From assembly GCA_910579515.1 (NCBI GenBank), contig CAJTUV010000003.1, positions 1 through 64,000 of the forward strand: a stretch of DNA of 64,000 bases. Reading direction: 5' to 3'. Position numbers and translations under genes: made by a program. Source of the stretch: an uncultured Hungatella sp. (GTDB lineage: Bacteria; Bacillota; Clostridia; Lachnospirales; Lachnospiraceae). Shown in pieces: positions 15,648 to 24,430 of the stretch. Below the pieces are notes generated by a model. The model searched no databases, was not told the DNA's origin, and saw only the letters and a program-made list of their open reading frames with translations. How positions within the stretch are numbered: position 1 is the stretch's first letter; each line of letters opens with the position of its first letter.

Positions 15648-16541
15648 ATGAAGAAAAAGTTATTTTATGATCAAAAGACGGCGGCTTGGCTGATGTGCGC
15701 TCCTGCAATGGCTACATTGCTGATCTTTGTAGTGATTCCGTTTTTCATGTCGTTTGTGTATTCTTTTACCAATAAACAGTTTGTAATGGGGGTGAATAAT
15801 CCTCTGCGGTTTGTGGGACTGGAAAATTATAAACGGGTACTGACATCAGGGGACATGATTGCGGCAGCCAAAAACACAGTTAAATATACGGTTTATGTGG
15901 TTCCTGCTCTTACAATATTGCCGTTGCTTTTGGCGTTGCTGTTGAATAACCGGCTGAAGGGAATGACCATTTACAGGGTGATTTGTTTCAGTCCGCAGGT
16001 GATTTCTATGGCGGTTGTATCCATTGTCTGGGCATTTATTCTGGGCTCATCTCCCAACAGCATGATGAATACCATTATGGGTCTTTTAGGCATTTTGCCT
16101 CAAGGATGGCTGAAAGACCCAAGCCAGTCTCTGTTTTCGATTGCAGTAATGAGCGTTTGGTCTGCTATTGGATTTAATATGATTATTTATCTTTCTGGTA
16201 TCCAGTTTATTTCCCAGGATATCTATGAAGCGGCCCAGATGGACGGATGTACGCCAGTACAGAAGTTTTTCTACATCACGTTTCCAATGCTGAAAAACAC
16301 GGTGGTGTTTATTGTGATGACCAACATTGTCTCCTCGCTAAAGCTGTTTACCCAGGTTTTGGTGTTGACTAAGGGCGGACCCATGAAAAGCACTATATCT
16401 TTAGTCTATCTGATTTATGAGACTGGATTTGTCAAAATGCAGATCGGTGTTTCGGCAGCTCAGTCCGTGGTATTTTTTGTTGTTGTGATGGTGGTGTCTA
16501 TGATTCAGTCGAAGGTGTTGCTAAAGGAGGAAAAAGCATGA
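15648..16541 (+). CDS. ABC transporter permease, sugar type (MalF-like)
   Basis: 297 residues from ATG 15648 (MKKKLFYDQ), nine bases after GAGGG. The frame also has ATG 15639, which would be too close. Six spans are seen, with the EAA motif YEAAQMDGCTPVQKFFYITFPML. It overlaps the next permease by four bases (ATGA). Confidence 0.92.
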   Translation: MKKKLFYDQKTAAWLMCAPAMATLLIFVVIPFFMSFVYSFTNKQFVMGVNNPLRFVGLENYKRVLTSGDMIAAAKNTVKYTVYVVPALTILPLLLALLLNNRLKGMTIYRVICFSPQVISMAVVSIVWAFILGSSPNSMMNTIMGLLGILPQGWLKDPSQSLFSIAVMSVWSAIGFNMIIYLSGIQFISQDIYEAAQMDGCTPVQKFFYITFPMLKNTVVFIVMTNIVSSLKLFTQVLVLTKGGPMKSTISLVYLIYETGFVKMQIGVSAAQSVVFFVVVMVVSMIQSKVLLKEEKA

Positions 16542-17374
16542 AGTCAAAGAAACGAAAAATAAGTATGCTTTTATATTTAAGTTTGTCCTTGATAGCAGTG
16601 CTGTTTATATTGCCTCCTATCTGCCTTTTTGTCTCTTCTTTTAAAACAAGCAATCAGATTAGTGTAGATATGTCAAATATTTTTGCGTTTCTTCCCCATG
16701 GGAGGATGAGTCTGGAAAATTATTTTTATTTATTTGGAAAGCTGAATGTAGGGCGGTTTTTTCTGAATTCTTTGGTCTCCTCTGCAGCGTCTATTTTGCT
16801 GGCGGTTCTGTTTAATGCCATGATGGGATTTGCCCTGGGGATGCTTAAATTTAGAGGGAAGGGTTTTCTCATTTCTCTGGTACTGTCTTTGCTGATTGTT
16901 CCAAGTGAGGCTGTGATTGTCAATAAAATGATTGTCGTCAATGCTATGGGACTGATTGACCATATGTTGGCTCTGATTTTACCTTTTATGGCGACGCCCT
17001 TTTATATCTTTTTATTTTATCAGCATTTTAAGGACATGCCATTTGATCTTATGGAAGCTGCGGTAATGGACGGATGCAGTTACCCTCAGATTTTTTTTAA
17101 GATTATGCTGCCTCTATCCAAACCGGTTATTGCTACAGTTTCCATTTTACTGTTTATTAAACGCTGGGGTGATTTGGCATGGCCGGCCATGGTGACAAGA
17201 AGCAATGCCATTAAGGTGCTTCCTTTGGCGCTGCAGTCTTTTTATGGAGACATGAATGATTGGGGACCTATCTTTGCTATGGGTACGGTTATGACAGTTC
17301 CGGTGATGATTATCTTTGTACTGTTTCAGAAACAGTTTATTCAGTCGATTGCCATGTCGGGAATAAAGGGGTAG
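16538..17374 (+). CDS. ABC transporter permease, sugar type (MalG-like)
   Basis: 278 residues, six spans, with the EAA motif MEAAVMDGCSYPQIFFKIMLPLSKPVIATV near the C-terminal half. AGGAGG lies before ATG 16538, which overlaps the stop of the upstream permease. It ends five bases before the phosphoesterase gene. Confidence 0.93.
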   Translation: MKSKKRKISMLLYLSLSLIAVLFILPPICLFVSSFKTSNQISVDMSNIFAFLPHGRMSLENYFYLFGKLNVGRFFLNSLVSSAASILLAVLFNAMMGFALGMLKFRGKGFLISLVLSLLIVPSEAVIVNKMIVVNAMGLIDHMLALILPFMATPFYIFLFYQHFKDMPFDLMEAAVMDGCSYPQIFFKIMLPLSKPVIATVSILLFIKRWGDLAWPAMVTRSNAIKVLPLALQSFYGDMNDWGPIFAMGTVMTVPVMIIFVLFQKQFIQSIAMSGIKG

Positions 17375-17379
17375 GAAAA

Positions 17380-18141
17380 ATGAAACTTTTAATTATTTCG
17401 GATATCCATGGAAATATTGATGCACTGGAGGCAGTGTGGGCAGCAGAGGGATGGGCGGATCAAATTTATTGTGCAGGTGATTTGACAGACTATGGCGTGT
17501 TTCCAAAACAGGTCATTGGCTGGCTTAAGGAACACCATGGAGTTGCGGTAAAGGGAAATCATGACATCCATACGGTTCATATCTATGAGGATACACTATG
17601 GCAGCAGGTTCCGGATCATGAATTTAAATGGGTGCATCACACTTGTGCCTGCTTAAACAGGACGGAGATTGATTATTTGAAGTCATTGCCCGAAAAAGTG
17701 TGTTTTGAAGCAGATGGCATCGGTTATATTATGTGCCATCAGTATGATGATGGATATGGGGTGATAGAAAGCAGAGGGCAGTTTGAGGAATTTTGGAGAA
17801 TCTCGGGAGGATGTTGTCTAGGGCATGTCAGAAAGAGAAGGGTTATTGTTGGCCACACTCACAGACAGTGTATTCATATACTAGGAGATTCTGCTTGCTG
17901 GCTGAATCCTGGAAGCGTCTCCTACAGACGGCCTGATGATTCGGATAAGGAAGCACAGTATATTGTGATTGAAGACGGGAAAATTTGTTTAAAGAGTGTT
18001 CCTTATGACAGAAGCCGTTCGCTGAGGATTTCTATGGAATATTTGAGGAAGGGGAAGATGATGGAAAGCGAGCTTCAGGATGCCATGTTCTTTTTTGGAA
18101 ATGCAAGAACTAGCAGGGAGCCGTTGTCTGACTATTTATAA
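17380..18141 (+). CDS. Calcineurin-like metallophosphoesterase (YfcE/MJ0936 type)
   Basis: 253 residues. Metal ligands are visible in order: DIHGN (residues 8-12), GDLTDYG, GNHDIH and GHTHR. GTAGGAAAAATG gives the start at 17380; the open frame further upstream lies within the permease gene and is not used. YfcE-type enzymes hydrolyse phosphodiesters or phosphomonoesters in the cytoplasm. Being co-transcribed with a sugar importer and its regulator is unusual and suggests a phosphorylated or phosphodiester-linked substrate such as a glycerophosphodiester or teichoic-acid fragment. That is inference. Confidence 0.85.
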   Translation: MKLLIISDIHGNIDALEAVWAAEGWADQIYCAGDLTDYGVFPKQVIGWLKEHHGVAVKGNHDIHTVHIYEDTLWQQVPDHEFKWVHHTCACLNRTEIDYLKSLPEKVCFEADGIGYIMCHQYDDGYGVIESRGQFEEFWRISGGCCLGHVRKRRVIVGHTHRQCIHILGDSACWLNPGSVSYRRPDDSDKEAQYIVIEDGKICLKSVPYDRSRSLRISMEYLRKGKMMESELQDAMFFFGNARTSREPLSDYL

Positions 18142-18194
18142 ATTGACAGGAAAATGAGGAAGGAATATAATGAGACCATCAGAGGTGGTGGTTT

Positions 18195-19172
18195 ATGGCA
18201 AGCATTAAAGGTGTTGCAAAATATGCTGGTGTAGCGCCCAGCACAGTGTCTCTTGTGTTGAATAACGCTGGATATGTGTCTCAGAGGACCAGAGAAAAGG
18301 TGGAGTCAGCGGTCAGAGAATTAAATTATACTCCGAATGAATTGGCGCGCAATCTATATCGAAATCGGACAAATATGGTAGGGATTATTGTTCCAGATAC
18401 AGCCCATCCCTTTTTTTCTACGTTTATACGATATGCAGAAATTTATCTATATAGATTTGGCTACAAGACTATGGTCTGTTCTACGATTCACAGAGAAAAC
18501 GGTGAGGCGGAGTATATTGATATGCTGAAAAGGCAGATGATGGACGGGGTGATTATGGGAGCCCATTCTCTGGATCTGGATATCTATGTTCATGTGGAGC
18601 GTCCCATTGTAGCGTTAGACCGGTTTATCAATGAGCAGATTCCGATTGTCCGCTCAGATCACGTCCAGGAAGGGCGTTTGGCAGCGGAGTGTCTGCTGCA
18701 AAAAGGATGCAGGAAGGTGGTTCAGGTGTCTGGAGCCCGAATTGTAAGCACCCCGTCTCATAACAGACATGATGTATTCCGGCGCTATTTTGAGGCAGAC
18801 GGCGGAACGGTTTATGATTTAGAGATGGATTGGAATCATTTTGACCTGGATTACAGCATGAAATTTGCAGAGCATATTTTTAAAACGTATTCTGACATAG
18901 ACGGAATTTTTGCAGCAGATATGCAGGTGGCGGCTTGTCTGAGATATGCCAGAGAACATCAGATCCAGGTTCCAGAACAAATGAAAATGGTGGCTTGTGA
19001 CGGGACATATTTGACTTTGCTGAATGAACGGCCTATCACTGCTATTGTACAGCCTATAGAGGCACTAGCCCAGGAAGCCGCCAGACAGGTTTTGGAATTG
19101 ATAGAGGGAAAGAGCATTTTAAATAAGGAATGTGTTTTTGGCGTGACGCTGCGGGAAGGAGCGACTACATAA
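18195..19172 (+). CDS. LacI-family transcriptional regulator (2)
   Basis: 325 residues with an N-terminal helix-turn-helix (IKGVAKYAGVAPSTVSLVLNNAGYVSQRTREKV) and the hinge region LNYTPNELARNL, followed by a periplasmic-binding-like effector domain. GAGGTGGTGG precedes the ATG. It is the last gene of the importer operon, so feedback through the palindrome at 14182 is likely. Confidence 0.92.
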   Translation: MASIKGVAKYAGVAPSTVSLVLNNAGYVSQRTREKVESAVRELNYTPNELARNLYRNRTNMVGIIVPDTAHPFFSTFIRYAEIYLYRFGYKTMVCSTIHRENGEAEYIDMLKRQMMDGVIMGAHSLDLDIYVHVERPIVALDRFINEQIPIVRSDHVQEGRLAAECLLQKGCRKVVQVSGARIVSTPSHNRHDVFRRYFEADGGTVYDLEMDWNHFDLDYSMKFAEHIFKTYSDIDGIFAADMQVAACLRYAREHQIQVPEQMKMVACDGTYLTLLNERPITAIVQPIEALAQEAARQVLELIEGKSILNKECVFGVTLREGATT

Positions 19173-19180
19173 TCCATGGA

Positions 19181-19235
19181 GTTTTGGCGGCGGGGGATTT
19201 GACGCAAGTCGTGTCAAATTTCCCGCCGCCAAAAC
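19181..19235. terminator. Long inverted repeat downstream of LacI gene 2
   Basis: GTTTTGGCGGCGGGGGATTT-GAC and its mirror GTC-AAATTTCCCGCCGCCAAAAC form a 24-bp arm on each side of GCAAGTC (19181-19204 and 19212-19235). No T-run follows, so it is not a textbook intrinsic terminator. It may still block read-through into the next promoter. Confidence 0.6.
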
Positions 19236-19282
19236 GGTTACACCCAAATACGAAAAGCGGGCTGCTTTTTTCCTTTAGGGTA

Positions 19283-19345
19283 TTGACAAACACTTTTCAC
19301 GGTGTTACTATGTATTTAAAGTAACCGGTTACTTTACCGGTTACC
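19283..19345 (+). promoter_or_regulatory. Promoter with double CCGGTTAC operator
   Basis: TTGACA (19283-19288), 17 bases and TACTAT (19306-19311) are followed by the perfect 16-bp palindrome AAGTAACCGGTTACTT (19319-19334). A second ACCGGTTACC half-site is at 19336-19345, with centres 12 bp apart. This is consistent with LacI-family repression of the fructoside importer operon. Confidence 0.85.
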
Positions 19346-19373
19346 AAAACGTGAAGAACAGGAGGAATGAGCA

Positions 19374-20744
19374 ATGAAAAGGAAAGCGGCGGCGTGTGTT
19401 TCAATGGGGCTTTCGTTTGTGCTTGTGGCATCGGTGCTGTCTGGATGCAGGTTTGGCTTTGCAAGCGATCCAGACGATCCAAACCAGGAGGTAGTGGAAG
19501 AGCCTATCGACACTTCTACAGACACCTTTCAGTATGACAGCTCTCTTAATGGAACGAAGATTACTCTTTTAAATTCCAAGGCAGAGATACAGGTGGCTCT
19601 GGAAAAGATGGGAGCGGAGTATGAGAAGAAGTCGGGAGTCCATATTGAGGTGATGCCGGTTACAGATGATTCTCCTTATACAAAGCTGGTCAGTCTGTAC
19701 AATTCGGGAAATCCGCCTACTATGTCGATTCTGGATACGACGGATGTGATTGCGCTGGCAGAGGAAAAGGGAGAGGATCTGTCCCAGGAGGCATGGACGA
19801 AAGAGGCAGAGGATTATCTGACTAAGGTGAATGGAAAGGTATACAGCCTGCCTTTGTGTATTGAAGGACGGGGAATCATCTACAACAAGGCGGTGATTGA
19901 AAGTACTTTGGGAGAAACATTTGATCCAGAAAGCATCACTACCCTCAGTGAGTTTTCGGCGTTTCTGGAGAGACTTTCGGCGGCTGGAATGGAGCGTCCT
20001 CTTTCTCTGGCAAAGGAAGACTGGTCTCTGGGAGCCCATCATCTTCAGTATATTTACGAGACGTATGATGGAACTTCAGAGGGCGCGCAAAATGTGATTG
20101 AACAGATCAAGTCGGGGGGGATTGATTTTTCTTCCTACAACAGAGCGAATGAATTTATCGATGCCTTTGATGTGCTGAAAGCGTACAATGTATCCAGAAA
20201 GGACCCGCTGGGGGCAGATTATGATGAGATGGCCATTGATCTTGCAGACGGTAAGACGGCGTTCTGGTTTAACGGAAACTGGGCTTGGCCCAATCTGGCG
20301 GAGGCTGGTGCAAAAGCTCAGGATGAATACGGATTTCTCCCGTATTTTTTGAATGACGATTCTGCGGATTTTGTAAACCAGAAGATTCAGGCGTCCCCTT
20401 CTAAGCAGGTGATGCTGGACGGCCAAATTGCTTCAGAAAAAGAGAAGGCTGCGGCAAAGGAATTTTTAAATTGGATTGTTTACAGTGAAATCGGCCAGCA
20501 GATGTTGGTAAAAACTTGTAACCTGATTCCGCCGTTTCAAAATAATCCTTATGAGCCTAATGACCCATTAAGCAGAGACATTTATGTGAAGGTTCATGAG
20601 AATAAAGCTTTTCAGGCGTCGGCGATTGTTCCCAATGATCACTGGTCTGTCCTTGGGGCGGCTATGCAGAAATATCTTGCCGGACGCAGCGACAGACAGG
20701 AACTGCTTGCTTCGATTCAGGATTACTGGGCACAACAGGAATAA
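19374..20744 (+). CDS. Sugar ABC transporter substrate-binding lipoprotein
   Basis: 456 residues, lipobox LSG-Cys at about residue 25, then an acidic linker (DPDDPNQEVVEEP). The binding-protein fold starts at GTKITLLNSKAEIQVALEKMGAEYEKKSG. YSLPLCIEGRGIIYNKAVIE and AFWFNGNWAWPNL are typical of family 1 binding proteins. CAGGAGGAATG precedes ATG 19374. It is followed by two permeases and a GH32 enzyme, so fructosides or fructo-oligosaccharides are the most likely cargo. Confidence 0.93.
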   Translation: MKRKAAACVSMGLSFVLVASVLSGCRFGFASDPDDPNQEVVEEPIDTSTDTFQYDSSLNGTKITLLNSKAEIQVALEKMGAEYEKKSGVHIEVMPVTDDSPYTKLVSLYNSGNPPTMSILDTTDVIALAEEKGEDLSQEAWTKEAEDYLTKVNGKVYSLPLCIEGRGIIYNKAVIESTLGETFDPESITTLSEFSAFLERLSAAGMERPLSLAKEDWSLGAHHLQYIYETYDGTSEGAQNVIEQIKSGGIDFSSYNRANEFIDAFDVLKAYNVSRKDPLGADYDEMAIDLADGKTAFWFNGNWAWPNLAEAGAKAQDEYGFLPYFLNDDSADFVNQKIQASPSKQVMLDGQIASEKEKAAAKEFLNWIVYSEIGQQMLVKTCNLIPPFQNNPYEPNDPLSRDIYVKVHENKAFQASAIVPNDHWSVLGAAMQKYLAGRSDRQELLASIQDYWAQQE

Positions 20745-20772
20745 GTCCTAAATAGTAGAGGAGGAAAAAGGT

Positions 20773-21645
20773 ATGAAGTCTCAAAGTAACGGAAAAGATT
20801 TTTGTATGTTTGCGCTGCCTGGTTTGTTTTGCTTTCTTGCAGTGGTAATTGTTCCGTTTCTGTATGGCGTGTATTTGACCATGACAGACTGGAACGGCGT
20901 GTCTCAGGTAAAGAATTTTGTGGGATTTCGTAATTTTGCAGGGGTGATGAAAGACGGTCAGTTCTGGCGTTCGCTGCTTCTTACGTTTCAGTATGTGGTT
21001 TTTGTGGTAGTGATTGTCAATGTGATGGCGTTTGGAATCGCCTATCTTCTGACTAGGGGAATGAAGGGGCAGAATTTCTTCAGGGCAGGTTTTTTTACTC
21101 CTAACCTGATTGGCGGTATTGTGCTGGGATATATCTGGCAGTTTGTGTTTTCCAGAGTGTTTGTGAGCATCGGGGATTCTACGGGATGGGGGATTTTTGA
21201 GGCTTCTTGGCTTTCAGATCCTACAAAGGCTTTTGTGGCTTTGGTTATGGTGTCTGTATGGCAGTTGTCTGGTTATATGATTCTGATTTATGTGGCAGGG
21301 TTTATGGGACTCAGTGAGGACGTTATGGAGGCAGCCAGTATTGACGGGGCTTCTGGCTGGGTGATGATGAAAAATATTATCATGCCTCTCATGATGTCTT
21401 CTGTGACTATCTGTTTGTTTCTCACCCTTTCCAGAGCGTTTATGGTTTATGACGTGAACCTCTCACTTACTGCGGGAGCGCCTTATGGAACCACGGAGAT
21501 GGCGGCTATGCATGTGTATGAAAAGGCTTTTACATCCAGACAGTTTGGGGTGGGGCAGGCGGAGGCCCTAGTGCTGTTTATCATCACTGCGTGCATTAGC
21601 GGGATTCAGGTATATCTGACAAAGAAGAGGGAGGTTGAAGCATAA
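20773..21645 (+). CDS. ABC transporter permease, sugar type (MalF-like)
   Basis: 290 residues, six spans, with the EAA motif MEAASIDGASGWVMMKNIIMPLM. GAGGAGGAAAAAGG precedes the ATG. The stop overlaps the next start by one base (TAATG). Confidence 0.93.
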   Translation: MKSQSNGKDFCMFALPGLFCFLAVVIVPFLYGVYLTMTDWNGVSQVKNFVGFRNFAGVMKDGQFWRSLLLTFQYVVFVVVIVNVMAFGIAYLLTRGMKGQNFFRAGFFTPNLIGGIVLGYIWQFVFSRVFVSIGDSTGWGIFEASWLSDPTKAFVALVMVSVWQLSGYMILIYVAGFMGLSEDVMEAASIDGASGWVMMKNIIMPLMMSSVTICLFLTLSRAFMVYDVNLSLTAGAPYGTTEMAAMHVYEKAFTSRQFGVGQAEALVLFIITACISGIQVYLTKKREVEA

Positions 21646-22505
21646 TGACACAGAAAAAGGTTGGGGGGACCAAAAAGAAGGTTCATGAAATGCTTTCTAT
21701 GGCGGCATTGGTACTTATTTTTATTGCCTACATGTTTCCGTTTGTCATGGTGGTGATCAATTCTCTGAAGCAGAAACGGGATATTATCAAAAGTCCGTTT
21801 TCCTGGCTGTTTACGATTAAGGGATTGTCTTTTGACAACTTTGCAAAGGCATTTAACCAGATGGAATTTCTGAATGCTTTTAAAAATTCTATGATTGTGA
21901 CGGTTTCTGCCACGGCCTTGGTGACGGTTCTGGCGGCTATGCTGGCCTATTACATTGTCCGTCATAAAAACTGGATATCGAATCTTACCTTTGCTCTCAT
22001 GGTGGCTTCTATGATTATTCCATTTCAGGCTATCATGATTCCTCTGGTGAGTATTTACGGGGGAACTCTGAATATTTTGAATCACCGTTCTACATTGATT
22101 TTTATGCATACGGGTTTTTCCATGGCCATGTCCGTGTTTATGTTTCATGGGTTCATCAATGGAAATATTCCGATTGCCTTAGAGGAAGCGGCTTATATTG
22201 ACGGATGTACACACTCTCAGACATTTTTTAAGATTGTGTTTCCGCTTTTGAAGCCGATTATCTCTACGATGGTTATTTTAAATGCCCTGGCGTTTTGGAA
22301 CGATTTTCTTCTTCCGTCTCTGGTATTGACAGATAAGAAGCTTTTAACTCTGCCTTTGTCTACGTATAGTTTTTATGGAACGTATTCGGCTGACTATGGA
22401 ACAATTATGGCTGGACTTTTGTTGTGTGTGGCGCCTATTCTGGTGTTGTATGTAGTGCTTCAAAAGCAGATTATCAATGGCGTGGTGACAGGAGCGGTGA
22501 AGTAA
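21645..22505 (+). CDS. ABC transporter permease, sugar type (MalG-like)
   Basis: 286 residues with six spans and the EAA motif EEAAYIDGCTHSQTFFKIVFPLLKPIIS. It is the last gene of the importer unit; a terminator follows. As in the other two importers there is no ATPase nearby, which implies a shared MsmK-type subunit. Confidence 0.93.
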   Translation: MTQKKVGGTKKKVHEMLSMAALVLIFIAYMFPFVMVVINSLKQKRDIIKSPFSWLFTIKGLSFDNFAKAFNQMEFLNAFKNSMIVTVSATALVTVLAAMLAYYIVRHKNWISNLTFALMVASMIIPFQAIMIPLVSIYGGTLNILNHRSTLIFMHTGFSMAMSVFMFHGFINGNIPIALEEAAYIDGCTHSQTFFKIVFPLLKPIISTMVILNALAFWNDFLLPSLVLTDKKLLTLPLSTYSFYGTYSADYGTIMAGLLLCVAPILVLYVVLQKQIINGVVTGAVK

Positions 22506-22522
22506 AAGAAAACGACGGCAGA

Positions 22523-22586
22523 AAGGTCCGCTTCGCAGTGGCTGCAATCTAAGAATTTTGCAGTCACTCCGAAGCAGCCTTTTTGG
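22523..22586 (+). terminator. Terminator of the fructoside importer operon
   Basis: A long imperfect stem of about 24 bases (AAGG...CTTCGCAGTGGCTGCAA against TTGCAGTCACTCCGAAGCAGCC) is followed by TTTTT. Confidence 0.8.
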
Positions 22587-22643
22587 CAATGCGTGAATCG
22601 TAATGGTTTGTTAAAAAGATGGAACAAGGGGGTGGGGGCAGTA

Positions 22644-22672
22644 TTGCAAATTGTACATTTTCTTTGTATAAT
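22644..22672 (+). promoter_or_regulatory. Promoter of the GH32 gene
   Basis: TTGCAA (22644-22649), a 17-base spacer and TATAAT (22667-22672). It lies after the importer terminator, so the hydrolase has its own transcript. Confidence 0.75.
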
Positions 22673-22747
22673 GATAGTAGATTTATGGACGAAAATGGGA
22701 AAAGCGGCCTGACAGGCAAAGATAAAACTAGGGGGTAAGGCAACACA

Positions 22748-24064
22748 ATGGAAAATCTATTGCATTTAAGAGCGCCGGGGAATTGGATGAATGATCCCAA
22801 CGGGTTTATTTATTATCAGGGAAAGTATCATTTGTTTTTTCAGTATTTTCCTTATGCACCGGAGTGGGGGACTATGCACTGGGGCCATGGGGTGAGCGAG
22901 GATTTAGTGCATTGGAAGCATTTGGGCCTTGCCTTGTTTCCGACGAAACAGTATGACAGAAACGGGGTATTTTCGGGAAGTGCTTTAGAGAAGGATGGGA
23001 AGCTTTATCTGTATTATTCGGCGGTGCGGTATCTGAAGACGGATGATGAGGATATTCACAGAGCATTGGGGAATCATTTTGAGACCAGCCAGGCTTTGGT
23101 GACTTCTGAGGATGGATTTCATTTTGACAACTGGAAGGATAAAAGACAGATTATTCCGGTGATTACCGATACGGAGATTGGAGATCCGGCAGACACCAGA
23201 GACCCCAAGGTTTGGTTTGAGGATGGAAGGTATTACATGATTTTGGGCAGCGTCTATGACAGGAAGGGACGAGTGGTGTTTTTTGAAAGCCAGGACGGGG
23301 AAAACTGGAAGTATGCGAATCAATGCAGGCATGAAACGTTTGGGCGGACGATGGAATGTCCGGATTTGTTCTGGATAGGGGAACATTGTGTGTTTTTAGG
23401 GTCTCCTATGGGGATTTCTGAGGATGGGAAGGAGTATGCTAATCATGCTCTGTGCGCCCTGGCACATTTTGATAAAAAGAGTTGTGAACTGGAGATTGCC
23501 GGGGATTTTCAGTATGTAGATTACGGAATGGACTTATATGCGCCTCAGACGAATGTGGATAAAGAGGGGCGGCGGATCTTAATTGGCTGGATGCGAATGC
23601 CAAAGACTGTAGAAGAAGAGGGGAAGACGCCCTGGAATGGGATGATGTCTCTTCCGAGAATGGTAGAGGTGGAAGAGGGACATGTTTATTTTCGGATTCC
23701 GCCTCAGGTGGAAGAGTATTTTGTCAGGGAAACGGAGGATAGGCATTGTTTAAAAACGGGAAAGGCGTACCGGATTCAGACTGTTTTGGAAGAAGGAGAA
23801 AGGCTGGAGATTGGCGGGTATCAAATCTGGGTGGAAGACGGGTATGTAAAGACGGACAGAAGTCAGGTATATAAGGGGATTGAGGGATATCGGACAACGG
23901 CTGCCACGCCCAAAAGCCTTGAAAACCACAGGCTGGATATTTTTGTGGACGCTAATCTCATTGAGGTGTTTGTCAATGAAGGGGAATATGTGATCAGCCA
24001 TGTGGTATATGATTTGGGGAATGAAGTAAATGGGAAGGTTTTGCGGGTACTGGAAGGGAAGTAA
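22748..24064 (+). CDS. GH32 beta-fructosidase (sucrose or fructo-oligosaccharide hydrolase)
   Basis: 438 residues. The family 32 catalytic residues are all visible: Asp16 in NWMNDPNG (nucleophile), Asp152 in TRDPKVW (transition-state stabiliser) and Glu203 in MECPDLF (acid/base). The five-bladed propeller covers residues 1-310, and a C-terminal beta-sandwich follows (KSLENHRLDIFVDANLIEVFVNEGEYVIS). There is no signal peptide, so it acts in the cytoplasm on imported sugar. The order next to the third importer supports degradation of sucrose, kestose or short inulin chains. Free fructosides versus sucrose-6-phosphate cannot be separated from sequence; ABC rather than PTS uptake favours the unphosphorylated form. 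Confidence 0.93.
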   Translation: MENLLHLRAPGNWMNDPNGFIYYQGKYHLFFQYFPYAPEWGTMHWGHGVSEDLVHWKHLGLALFPTKQYDRNGVFSGSALEKDGKLYLYYSAVRYLKTDDEDIHRALGNHFETSQALVTSEDGFHFDNWKDKRQIIPVITDTEIGDPADTRDPKVWFEDGRYYMILGSVYDRKGRVVFFESQDGENWKYANQCRHETFGRTMECPDLFWIGEHCVFLGSPMGISEDGKEYANHALCALAHFDKKSCELEIAGDFQYVDYGMDLYAPQTNVDKEGRRILIGWMRMPKTVEEEGKTPWNGMMSLPRMVEVEEGHVYFRIPPQVEEYFVRETEDRHCLKTGKAYRIQTVLEEGERLEIGGYQIWVEDGYVKTDRSQVYKGIEGYRTTAATPKSLENHRLDIFVDANLIEVFVNEGEYVISHVVYDLGNEVNGKVLRVLEGK

Positions 24065-24131
24065 GAGATTGGAAAGGAAGTTAAAAACTGGTCTGGCTGT
24101 TTTGGGAGTTTTGCGGCTGATTTTAAGGAGA

Positions 24132-24160
24132 TTCCATGTCTGCATTAGGCAGTCATGGAA
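24132..24160. other. Intergenic hairpin
   Basis: TTCCATG-T-CTGC and GCAG-T-CATGGAA pair around ATTAG downstream of the GH32 gene. A T-run does not follow directly; possible weak terminator or RNA-stabilising stem. Confidence 0.45.
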
Positions 24161-24184
24161 CTCGAAAACTCGAACATTTTGTGC

Positions 24185-24213
24185 TTGAAGAATCTCTCAT
24201 TCAATGATATAAT
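24185..24213 (+). promoter_or_regulatory. Promoter of tRNA-Val
   Basis: TTGAAG (24185-24190), a 17-base spacer and TATAAT (24208-24213), 61 bases before the tRNA. Confidence 0.75.
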
Positions 24214-24274
24214 ACGTAAAACAGCCCAGGCAGCGTCGGTTTCATCTTGTACTGCATGGACCACATAGTTTTAT

Positions 24275-24347
24275 GGAGACATAGCTCAGCTGGGAGAGCA
24301 TCTGCTTGACGTGTAGAGGGTCGCAGGTTCGAGTCCTGTTGTCTCCA
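24275..24347 (+). tRNA. tRNA-Val (anticodon GAC)
   Basis: A complete cloverleaf of 73 bases. The acceptor arms GGAGACA and TGTCTCC pair, the D arm is GCTCAGCTGGGAGAGC, the anticodon stem is TCTGC/GTAGA with loop TTGACGT (anticodon GAC), and the T arm is GCAGG-TTCGAGT-CCTGT. The discriminator base is A; CCA is not encoded. Confidence 0.95.
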
Positions 24348-24357
24348 TTCTTTATGG

Positions 24358-24393
24358 ATGCGAAAAAGCCGGAGCAGGTTTTTTCGCATTTTT
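24358..24393 (+). terminator. Terminator after tRNA-Val
   Basis: ATGCGAAAAA pairs with TTTTTTCGCAT around GCCGGAGCAGG, followed by TTTTTAAG. Confidence 0.8.
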
Positions 24394-24430
24394 AAGTGGA
24401 AAAATTAGGAAATCAAATGGAGGGAAAAAG

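Noticed and set aside
21606..22148. 180-residue minus-strand frame
   Set aside because: His/Asn-rich antisense of a permease gene.
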